A stretch of DNA of 5,097 nucleotides from NCBI GenBank assembly GCA_023259575.1, contig JALRHN010000152.1, positions 1 to 5,097 of the forward strand, written 5' to 3'. A program made the translations under genes and the position numbers. This stretch comes from Candidatus Kapaibacterium sp. GTDB lineage: Bacteria; Bacteroidota; Ignavibacteria; Kapaibacteriales; UBA961. Below, piece after piece: positions 1 to 5,097 of this stretch; positions within the stretch are counted from its first letter, which is position 1, and each line of letters opens with the position of its first letter. A model generated the notes under the pieces. It did no database searches. It had not been told where the DNA came from and saw only the letters and a program-made list of their open reading frames with translations.

Positions 1-12
1 AGGAATAAAGAT

Positions 13-1806
13 ATGAATACAGTTTGGAAATATATTGATTTTGATAAAGAAATAGCCTCAAATTTGGCTGATGAACTTGAAATTCCTTTGCCTGTAGCTA
101 ACATTATGGCATCTAGAAATATTCATACTCCAGAAGATGCTCATGAATATTTTGATGTAAATATTAAAAAAATGCATAACCCTTTTCTCTTGCCTGATAT
201 TAGAACTGCAATTGATAGATTGAATCAGGCTATTGATAACAAAGAAAAGATTTTTGTCTGGGGTGATTATGATGTTGATGGTGTTACTGCCACTGCTGTA
301 GTTGTCACATCTTTAAATCTTCTTGGTGCAAATATTGAATACAAAGTTCCCCATAGAATGGAAGACGGCTACGATATCAAAATGCATTCTGTGGACGAAG
401 CAATCAAACGCAATGCTACTTTAATGCTTTCTGTTGACTGTGGAATTGTAGCTTTTGAAACTGCTGAATATGCAAAACAAAAGGGTCTAGATTTGATTAT
501 CACAGATCACCACCACCCTTCTGAAGATGGAAGTTTGCCATGTAGTTTAGCAGTGATCAATCCAAACAGAGATGATCCTTTTTATCCTGGGCATCTTTTT
601 TCTGATGAATCTAATAAGGACTTCAAACGATATCCTTTTGATGCTTTAGCTGGTGTTGGTATTGCTTTTAAGGTAATGTTAGCTCTTGCACATTCTAGGA
701 AATTTTCAATCAAAACTATGGTAGAGGAGAATATTGAATATGTTGCTCTTGGTACTGTTGCTGATGTCGCTCCTATGATTGATGAGAACAGAATCTTAGT
801 TCATTTAGGTTGTGATAAACTTTCAAATTCAAATAAGCCAGGTGTCAAAGCCTTATTGAAAGTTGCTGGAGCTAAAGAGGTTAATACGACAACTATTGGC
901 TTTCAGATTGGCCCAAGAATTAATGCTATTGGAAGACTTGCAGATTCTGGTACAGCTTTAGATTTATTATTGGAAAAGAATGAGGTAAGAGCTAATTTTT
1001 TGGCTACTCAACTTGACCATGCTAATAAGAAAAGACAAACTGATCAAGAAAAAGCTACAGAAGATGCTATTAATTTTGTATTGAATAATTACGATTTAGA
1101 TAATACGAATATTCTTGTTGTTTGGTCTGAATCTTGGCATGCTGGTTTAATTGGATTAATTGCTGGAAAGATTGCTGAAAAATTTAACAAGCCAACTTTA
1201 TGCTGCACGATAAAAGATGATGGATATGCAAAAGGTTCTTGTCGTTCAGTAAGGGATTTTAATATTCTTGATGCTCTTAAATCTGAAAAGGCTTGGGCAT
1301 TATTTAAGAAACGTGCTGATGGTTCTACTGTCTGCGGAGGTCATGCTTTTGCTGCAGGATTTGAATTACATAAAGATAATTTAAAGCCACTTCAAAAAGC
1401 TCTAGATGAATATGCCAAAAATCAACCAGGAGTGTCATTTGAAGACAAGGTTATTTTAATTGATTCAAAAATGAGTTTTAGTGATGTTTCTAGTTTTACT
1501 TATGAAGAATTAACAAAACTTTCTCCATTTGGCTCTATGAATTTAAATCCAGTATTTTCAATTTCTAATCTTAAGTTAGTAAAGAAAAGTACTATGTCAA
1601 ATGATAAGCATCTTAAATTAAAATTTTCAAGTAAATCATCAACTAATACAATTGATGCAAATGGGTGGCGTAAAGGTTATTTGTTTGATACATTTACTGA
1701 GGGAAATTTCTATGATGTTGCTTTTACATTGTCTGAAGATTCATTTTACGGTAGGAAAAACGTATCTCTTATCATAGAAGACATCAAACCATCTAAAACA
1801 GCTTGA
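13..1806 (+). CDS. recJ: RecJ-like single-stranded-DNA 5'-3' exonuclease (DHH/DHHA1 family)
   Basis: The 597-aa protein has the full RecJ layout and about the usual length. Motif I is GDYDVDG at residues 84-90, motif II is VDCG at 141-144, and the DHH motif is TDHHHPS at 164-170. Motif IV is ALGTVADVAPM at 246-255, with D251 as a likely metal ligand. GPRINAIGRLADS follows at 300-312. The DHHA1 part shows SWHAGLIG at 374-381 and CGGHAFAAGF at 441-450. The C-terminal 475-590 region, including PFGSMNLNPVF at 505-515, fits the RecJ OB-fold domain. All visible catalytic aspartates and histidines are present, so it should be active. RecJ enzymes degrade single-stranded DNA 5' to 3' with Mn2+ or Mg2+ in recombination and mismatch or gap repair. 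In a phage the role would be end processing or DNA recycling, which is inference. The start is supported by AGGA at 1-4, eight bases before the ATG; the frame stays open to the window edge, so an upstream start cannot be fully excluded. Confidence 0.95.
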   Translation: MNTVWKYIDFDKEIASNLADELEIPLPVANIMASRNIHTPEDAHEYFDVNIKKMHNPFLLPDIRTAIDRLNQAIDNKEKIFVWGDYDVDGVTATAVVVTSLNLLGANIEYKVPHRMEDGYDIKMHSVDEAIKRNATLMLSVDCGIVAFETAEYAKQKGLDLIITDHHHPSEDGSLPCSLAVINPNRDDPFYPGHLFSDESNKDFKRYPFDALAGVGIAFKVMLALAHSRKFSIKTMVEENIEYVALGTVADVAPMIDENRILVHLGCDKLSNSNKPGVKALLKVAGAKEVNTTTIGFQIGPRINAIGRLADSGTALDLLLEKNEVRANFLATQLDHANKKRQTDQEKATEDAINFVLNNYDLDNTNILVVWSESWHAGLIGLIAGKIAEKFNKPTLCCTIKDDGYAKGSCRSVRDFNILDALKSEKAWALFKKRADGSTVCGGHAFAAGFELHKDNLKPLQKALDEYAKNQPGVSFEDKVILIDSKMSFSDVSSFTYEELTKLSPFGSMNLNPVFSISNLKLVKKSTMSNDKHLKLKFSSKSSTNTIDANGWRKGYLFDTFTEGNFYDVAFTLSEDSFYGRKNVSLIIEDIKPSKTA

Positions 1807-1829
1807 CTTTTTAAATAATAAAGGCAAAA

Positions 1830-1857
1830 TAGTTTCAGATCGAAAGATTTGAAATTA
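1830..1857 (+). promoter_or_regulatory. Leader hairpin with GAAA tetraloop, possibly bringing a distant ribosome binding site to the start codon
   Basis: Bases 1830-1841 pair with 1846-1857 in a 12-bp stem around the loop GAAA (1842-1845). Ten pairs are Watson-Crick; G1838-U1849 and G1832-U1855 are wobbles. GNRA loops are unusually stable in RNA. No Shine-Dalgarno-like sequence lies within 20 bases of the ATG at 1865. The nearest is AAAGG at 1820-1824, 40 bases upstream. Folding the hairpin out leaves 12 bases between them, close to a workable spacing. Phage T4 genes 25 and 38 are known cases where a hairpin brings a distant ribosome binding site close to the start. The U-run needed for a terminator is absent. 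The structure is seen; the function is inferred. Confidence 0.5.
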
Positions 1858-1864
1858 AAAAATT

Positions 1865-2833
1865 ATGTCAGTTGTAACACCCAAAGTTGATAAGAAGTCT
1901 AAAGAATATCAGACACAGTTAGAAGATGCAATTATAAGATATCAGAAAGCTCTAGAAACAAATAATCAAAGAGCAATTGATTTGTATTATAATAAGATTT
2001 GTGCTATTTATCCACCAAATTTACATATTCAAGAATGGTATAATCAATATTATTATCTATATGACTCTTATGATGATTTTTCTATTGAATATATGAAGAT
2101 TTTTTGTAATGTTCTTTCTAATTGGCAGCCTAGAAATTTAAGAAAAGTTTCCAGATACGGTGGAAGTGGAGAATTTAAGAATTACTTTATTGGAGCATTG
2201 CATCATAACTATATCAATTTAGTAAAAGCAGATAACGCAGCTAAAAGAAATCCATCATGTAAATGTCCAATTTGTGATAAATTTGTTTCTCCACTTTCTA
2301 CCCACTTGAGAAAATGCCATAGTGATATTTTGTGGGATCATATGAATAATTCAGGATTTGATTTAGAAACTTTAGCTCACTGTCCATTTTGTAAAAGCTT
2401 TAAAACTCCACGTACTATCGAATGCACTTGTGAAACAGTCAACGAAGATTGTGAAATTTGCAAAAAGAATGCACTTAAAGAAGCAATTAAAAAGCACTTA
2501 TTATCAAAGCATTCAACTCTATTATTTCAAAAATTCAACGAAATGTATCCAGGATATCAAACAGTATCCCCTAGATTAATGAGTGTTTATAACCAAGATG
2601 ATAATGAGGGAGATGAAAATTGTACGTATGATCGAATTGAGGACTCAAATAAAATTAATGACTTAGTTAATATGAATCTTAGTTTGTTAGAAGAAAAGAT
2701 TATTAGTAATGCACTTTCTGGCAAAAAGAAAATTGTGTTTAATGCTAGTGTATATAGATGTACTATTGATGAATTTAATACAGCTTTAAATTCTCTTAAA
2801 AATAAAATGTCCCTTTTAGGGTTGGAAGTATAA
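1865..2833 (+). CDS. Zinc-finger protein with sigma-factor-like ends (putative phage RNA polymerase sigma factor)
   Basis: This 322-aa protein is not firmly recognised. Residues 70-122 resemble sigma region 2: a helical acidic and aromatic stretch (DDFSIEYMKIF), a W-Q-P at 87-89, then GGSGEFKNYFIGALHHNYI at 99-117, like the F-x-x-Y-[LAF]-x-x-x-[IL]-R-N block of sigma-70 proteins. Residues 269-316 (LSLLEEKIISNAL, then TIDEFNTALNSLKNKM) resemble a region-4-like helical end. Between them lie zinc-finger motifs. The first is C134-x2-C137 with H147 and C151 or H152. The second is C173-x2-C176 with H211-x4-H216, enclosing a four-cysteine group (C187, C189, C196, C199). A role in directing RNA polymerase to phage promoters is inference; a DNA-binding regulator or recombination accessory protein is possible. 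The ATG at 1865 follows an in-frame stop at 1856-1858, and no other Met codon occurs before residue 77. There is no nearby ribosome binding site, only the hairpin-separated one. The gene ends one base before the next. Confidence 0.55.
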   Translation: MSVVTPKVDKKSKEYQTQLEDAIIRYQKALETNNQRAIDLYYNKICAIYPPNLHIQEWYNQYYYLYDSYDDFSIEYMKIFCNVLSNWQPRNLRKVSRYGGSGEFKNYFIGALHHNYINLVKADNAAKRNPSCKCPICDKFVSPLSTHLRKCHSDILWDHMNNSGFDLETLAHCPFCKSFKTPRTIECTCETVNEDCEICKKNALKEAIKKHLLSKHSTLLFQKFNEMYPGYQTVSPRLMSVYNQDDNEGDENCTYDRIEDSNKINDLVNMNLSLLEEKIISNALSGKKKIVFNASVYRCTIDEFNTALNSLKNKMSLLGLEV

Positions 2834-2834
2834 A

Positions 2835-3203
2835 ATGAACGATATTTATAATGTAGATAATGATAAGGTTAAGAATCAAAAGGATCCAAGGATTTTAAGA
2901 GTACGTGGTGGAGATCCTAATGATCCTGATGGCAGCAGAAGGCCTACAGACCCTGTAGGCCTATCCAGGAGTATCTTACATGTTTTAAAAGAACATGATT
3001 ATGTTAAAATTCTTTCTGTAGGTCCGACAGCTTTAAATGCAACCATGAATGCTTTTAGGCTTGCATCTAGAGAGGTTGAATCCCTTACTAATGGATCAGT
3101 TCTCGTAAATAGGCAGTCTGAATACTTTGCTGAAATCAATGGTAAACGAACTAAGGGTGTTTGTACCAGGATTTTTGCAATTGACATTAAGGCAGCTTTG
3201 TAA
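2835..3203 (+). CDS. SpoVS-like (stage V sporulation protein S family, Alba-like fold) protein
   Basis: Residues 19-117 of this 122-aa protein follow the SpoVS pattern: a first strand RILRVRG (19-25), a helix GLSRSILHVLKEHDY (42-56), a strand VKILSVGPTALNATMNAFRLASREV (57-81), then GSVLVNR (87-93) and the end EINGKRTKGVCTRIFAID (100-117). The V/S-VGPTALNA segment corresponds to the IGAGALNQA core of Bacillus SpoVS. Bacterial SpoVS is about 86 aa. This protein adds an N-terminal tail of about 18 residues and a Gly/Asp/Pro-rich loop at 25-41. SpoVS affects sporulation in Bacillus, and its fold relates to Alba nucleic-acid-binding proteins; here a nucleic-acid-binding role is inference and sporulation is not implied. 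The start follows the previous stop by one base, with GGAAG at 2824-2828 as ribosome binding site inside the upstream gene, so the two are probably translationally coupled. Confidence 0.75.
   Translation: MNDIYNVDNDKVKNQKDPRILRVRGGDPNDPDGSRRPTDPVGLSRSILHVLKEHDYVKILSVGPTALNATMNAFRLASREVESLTNGSVLVNRQSEYFAEINGKRTKGVCTRIFAIDIKAAL
2940..2962 (+). repeat. Perfect 10-bp inverted repeat with 3-base loop inside the spoVS-like gene
   Basis: The arms are AGGCCTACAG (2940-2949) and CTGTAGGCCT (2953-2962), separated by ACC. The match is perfect, and the arms are far richer in G and C than the surrounding sequence. It covers codons 36-43 (R-P-T-D-P-V-G-L), in the loop where this protein exceeds the SpoVS family. 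No U-run follows, so it is not a terminator. It could be an mRNA hairpin affecting processing or translation, or a binding site for a dimeric protein. These roles are inference. Confidence 0.85.
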
Positions 3204-3216
3204 TAGGTATCAATAA

Positions 3217-3681
3217 ATGTCAGATAATATAAAAACTAATCAAAAATTTGAGTTATGGCGCAGTAAGAAACAAAAAGTAGTATCAGCTGTTATTAATAAA
3301 AATCAGCCTGTTTATACTGCTATGAAAGCTTTAAATCCTAAGGAATTACCAAGCGTCTTACAGAATAAAAATATCAGAACAAGTACTCCGTGGAGAGACC
3401 TTTTGAGGATGTCTCTGGCCTTTGAAAATACTAAAATGAAGGTCGATACAAACGATGAAGATGACTCTATTTTGCTTGTTGAAAATAATGATGAAGCAAA
3501 TCATTTAGTGCATTGTGCGTTGGTAAAGACAGCTTTTTTTGTAGGTGATGATTTAAATATTGATTACAGAGAAGCTTATTCAAAAGTTATAAATTACGTT
3601 AAAGATAATGATTTGCATTCAGATGTTCATAATCTTATAAAAAAACTAAGGGTTATTATTCCAGATAACCTTATGACATAA
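3217..3681 (+). CDS. Hypothetical protein, unknown function
   Basis: I do not recognise this 154-aa protein. It has no signal peptide, no membrane segment and no cysteine cluster (the only cysteine is C100). The N-terminus (1-30) is basic, with K6, K10, R15, K17, K18 and K20. An acidic patch lies at 77-93 (DTNDEDDSILLVENNDE), followed by a hydrophobic run ALVKTAFFVG (101-110). The C-terminal half looks mostly helical (116-146). It appears to be a small soluble protein. TAGGT at 3204-3208, eight bases before the ATG, is the probable ribosome binding site, and the gap to the spoVS-like gene is 13 bases. It is the last gene before the terminator, so it is probably co-transcribed with the genes upstream. 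Coding status rests on the length, the ribosome binding site and the spacing. Confidence 0.8.
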   Translation: MSDNIKTNQKFELWRSKKQKVVSAVINKNQPVYTAMKALNPKELPSVLQNKNIRTSTPWRDLLRMSLAFENTKMKVDTNDEDDSILLVENNDEANHLVHCALVKTAFFVGDDLNIDYREAYSKVINYVKDNDLHSDVHNLIKKLRVIIPDNLMT

Positions 3682-3685
3682 TATT

Positions 3686-3714
3686 TGTTAATAATTAACA
3701 TTTATTATTAATAA
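3686..3714. repeat. AT-only tandem palindromes before the terminator
   Basis: TGTTAATAATTAACA at 3686-3700 is a perfect 7+1+7 palindrome, and TTATTAATAA at 3705-3714 is a perfect 10-base palindrome. Both lie between the stop codon of the unknown gene and the terminator stem. They could form weak hairpins, protect the mRNA 3' end or bind a protein. In AT-rich intergenic DNA such palindromes also arise by chance, so no role is assigned. Confidence 0.4.
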
Positions 3715-3719
3715 CATCT

Positions 3720-3747
3720 AAACCAACTATTTAAAGTTGGTTTTTTT
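3720..3747 (+). terminator. Rho-independent terminator ending the upstream unit
   Basis: AAACCAACT (3720-3728) pairs perfectly with AGTTGGTTT (3735-3743) around a 6-base loop, and the T-run spans 3741-3747. It starts 39 bases after the stop of the unknown gene and is oriented for + strand transcription. It separates the first four genes from the reductase operon. The stem is only moderately rich in G and C, so some read-through is possible. Confidence 0.88.
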
Positions 3748-3775
3748 GTCGAAATTTCGTGCGTGAATATATAGT
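3746..3775 (+). promoter_or_regulatory. Possible promoter of nrdB-nrdA with palindromic spacer
   Basis: TTGTCG (3746-3751, four of six matches to TTGACA) is followed after 18 bases by TATAGT (3770-3775, five of six matches to TATAAT). This sits directly after the terminator and 37 bases before the nrdB start. The spacer holds the palindrome CGAAATTTCG (3750-3759), a possible operator. A new promoter is expected here because a terminator lies just upstream. The exact boxes are uncertain: the host sigma factor is unknown and such matches are common in AT-rich DNA. I saw no T4-type late promoter (TATAAATA). Confidence 0.35.
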
Positions 3776-3797
3776 ACCGGGTAATATAGAGAGGCCT

Positions 3798-3804
3798 AAG
3801 GGTG
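3798..3804 (+). promoter_or_regulatory. Ribosome binding site of nrdB
   Basis: AAGGGTG lies eight bases before the ATG at 3813. An in-frame TAA (3810-3812) immediately precedes the ATG, so the start is fixed. Confidence 0.6.
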
Positions 3805-3812
3805 ATACTTAA

Positions 3813-4778
3813 ATGGAAAAAATATTAGAAGAAAACAACAATCGATTTGTATTCCGTCCCGACGAAGTAATTCAAGATATCTTTGAATTTTATGAGAAAG
3901 CGGAAGCAACGTTCTGGACTACAAAAGAAGTAGATTTATATCCAGATAAAACTGACTGGGAAACAAAACTCAGCGCTAACGAGAAGCATTTCATCAAGCA
4001 TGTATTAGCATTTTTTGCAGCTTCTGATGGTATCGTTAACGAAAACCTTGCTGAGAATTTTGTTAAGGAAGTACAGTACCCAGAAGCAAAGCATTTTTAT
4101 GGCTTTCAGATTATGATGGAGAATATTCATAGTCAAATGTATAGCCTTTTGATCAATGCTTATATCACTGACAAGGCTGAGCAAGATTATCTCTTCAGAG
4201 CTATTGAAACTGTCCCTGTGGTCAAGAAAAAGGCAGAATGGGCATTACGATGGATTACCTCTGGATCTTTCTGCGAGCGTTTAATTGCTTTCGCTGCTGT
4301 TGAGGGGATTTTCTTTTCTGGATCATTTTGTTCAATTTTCTGGCTTAAGAAGCGTGGTTTGATGCCAGGGCTTTCATTCTCAAACGAGTTAATTTCTCGT
4401 GATGAGGGTTTGCACACAGATTTCGCAGTTCATCTATACAATAATCATATCGAGAATAAGCTACCAAGAGAAAGAGTAATTGAAATTTTACAATCAGCTC
4501 TAGAAATTGAAAAGGAGTTTATCACTGACGCTTTACCAGTATCTTTGATTGGCATGAACTCAGATCTCATGAAACAATATCTTGAATATGTTACTGATAG
4601 GTTGCTTGTAGACCTAAAGATTGGTAAAGTATACAACACAGAGAACCCGTTTGACTTCATGACAAATATTGCCTTAGATAATAAGACAAATTTCTTTGAG
4701 AAGCGTGTAGCAGAATATAACAAGAGCGGAACCTTTGACAAGGGTAATAAGGGTTTCAGTACAGATGAGGATTTTTAA
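3813..4778 (+). CDS. nrdB: Ribonucleotide reductase class I small subunit (R2), eukaryote-like
   Basis: This 321-aa protein houses the di-iron site and tyrosyl radical that start reduction of ribonucleotides to deoxyribonucleotides by the NrdA-NrdB complex in the cytoplasm. Metal ligands are D72, E103, H106, E164, E198 and H201, and the radical tyrosine is Y110 (E-N-I-H-S-Q-M-Y). W35 and Y302 match the radical-transfer residues W103 and Y370 of mouse R2. The stretch 159-205, with EGIFFSGSF and FSNELISRDEGLH, is almost the same as vertebrate R2. So is the end: NPFDFM (278-283), KTNFFEKRVAEY (291-302) and the terminal F-S-T-D-E-D-F, matching the R1-docking tail FTLDADF. It lacks only the long N-terminal extension of animal R2 (about 390 aa). 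No intein or frameshift is seen. The gene follows a terminator and ends two bases before nrdA, so both are probably one operon. Confidence 0.97.
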   Translation: MEKILEENNNRFVFRPDEVIQDIFEFYEKAEATFWTTKEVDLYPDKTDWETKLSANEKHFIKHVLAFFAASDGIVNENLAENFVKEVQYPEAKHFYGFQIMMENIHSQMYSLLINAYITDKAEQDYLFRAIETVPVVKKKAEWALRWITSGSFCERLIAFAAVEGIFFSGSFCSIFWLKKRGLMPGLSFSNELISRDEGLHTDFAVHLYNNHIENKLPRERVIEILQSALEIEKEFITDALPVSLIGMNSDLMKQYLEYVTDRLLVDLKIGKVYNTENPFDFMTNIALDNKTNFFEKRVAEYNKSGTFDKGNKGFSTDEDF

Positions 4779-4780
4779 AT

Positions 4781-5097
4781 ATGGATGTAATTAAAAGAGA
4801 TGGCAGTAAAGAGCCAGTACGATTTGACAAGATTTCTTCGAGAATTAAGAAGCAAACTTACGGATTGAGTGAACTTGTAGATTCTGATGAAGTAGCTCGC
4901 AAGGTTATTTCTGGAATTTATGATGGTGTCACTTCTGAAGAATTAGACAAGCTTTCAGCCGAAACAGCTGCAGCATTAATTCCTGTTCATCCTGATTATT
5001 CGACTCTTGCAGCTAGACTTGGAATCACTGCTTTATATAAGAGAGTTCCTAAGGATTTTTCAACTGTAATCGATAGTCTTTATGGTTATATTAATCC
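4781..5097 (+). CDS. nrdA: Ribonucleotide reductase class I large subunit (R1), N-terminal part, cut by the window edge
   Basis: The frame stays open from the ATG to the window end, giving 105 complete codons. It begins MDVIKRDGSKEPVRFDKISS and continues with KVISGIYDGVTSEELDKLSAETAA (41-64) and HPDYSTLAARLGI (70-82), matching the start of human RRM1 almost position by position. This is the ATP-cone, the overall activity site where ATP activates and dATP inhibits. D16 and D56 correspond to D16 and D57 of mammalian R1, the latter known from dATP-resistant mutants. The catalytic cysteines and specificity site lie beyond the window. GAGG at 4767-4770, inside the end of nrdB and ten bases before the ATG, is the ribosome binding site. 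The short gap to nrdB suggests coupled translation. Confidence 0.95.
   Translation, partial: MDVIKRDGSKEPVRFDKISSRIKKQTYGLSELVDSDEVARKVISGIYDGVTSEELDKLSAETAAALIPVHPDYSTLAARLGITALYKRVPKDFSTVIDSLYGYIN

Noticed and set aside
1807..1864. Terminator after recJ
   Set aside because: The hairpin there is followed by AAAAATT rather than a T-run, so it does not fit an intrinsic terminator.
2811..2821. Small CCCT-TTT-AGGG hairpin at the end of the sigma-like gene that could mask a ribosome binding site
   Set aside because: The stem has only four pairs, and the better site GGAAG (2824-2828) lies outside it.
2999..3187. Minus-strand open frame of 62 codons opposite the spoVS-like gene
   Set aside because: It lies wholly inside a well-supported gene on the other strand and resembles no known protein.
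3762..3777. Resemblance to an NrdR box, the usual bacterial repressor site before reductase genes
   Set aside because: The right half (ATATATAGT) fits the consensus, but the left half lacks the conserved C, and no second box lies at the expected distance.
4187..4741. Two minus-strand open frames (76 and 98 codons) opposite nrdB
   Set aside because: They are antisense to a strongly conserved coding region and have no supporting motif.
1..5097. tRNA genes, CRISPR arrays, insertion sequences, inteins or homing endonucleases
   Set aside because: No cloverleaf, regular spaced repeat, transposase or endonuclease motif was seen on either strand, and nrdB is uninterrupted.

Overview
The window is an AT-rich, tightly packed stretch with every supported gene on the + strand. 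It holds five complete genes and the start of a sixth: a RecJ-type DHH exonuclease, a zinc-finger protein with sigma-factor-like ends, a SpoVS-like (Alba-fold) small protein, an unknown protein, and the small (NrdB) and start of the large (NrdA) subunit of a class I ribonucleotide reductase. The most likely source is a large double-stranded DNA bacteriophage, probably a jumbo or T4-like genome, because DNA-processing, transcription-like and nucleotide-supply genes sit side by side with very short gaps. This is inference: no capsid, tail, terminase or polymerase gene is present, so a bacterial chromosome or prophage cannot be excluded. Shine-Dalgarno-like sites before most genes and a clear intrinsic terminator point to bacterial expression machinery, although the reductase resembles the eukaryotic type.

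Region 1 (1-3681) looks like one co-directional unit: recJ, the sigma-like zinc-finger gene, the spoVS-like gene and the unknown gene. The last three are separated by 1 and 13 bases. The 58-base gap after recJ carries a 12-bp hairpin with a GAAA tetraloop placed between a Shine-Dalgarno-like AAAGG and the start codon. A second, perfect 10-bp hairpin lies inside the spoVS-like coding sequence.

Region 2 (3682-3812) is a 131-base boundary. It holds AT-rich palindromes, a rho-independent terminator (3720-3747) and a possible promoter with a CGAAATTTCG palindrome in its spacer. Region 3 (3813-5097) is the nrdB-nrdA operon, read as a separate transcription unit. NrdB has all metal ligands and the radical tyrosine. 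NrdA begins with a full ATP-cone that appears to keep the residues used for dATP feedback.

Together the genes fit a replication and expression module. RecJ would process or recycle DNA ends, the reductase would make dNTPs, and the sigma-like and SpoVS-like proteins would act on transcription or nucleic acid. Only the RecJ and reductase functions are firmly supported. The strongest candidate for something undescribed is the sigma-like protein with zinc fingers between its two halves, followed by the two mRNA hairpins.
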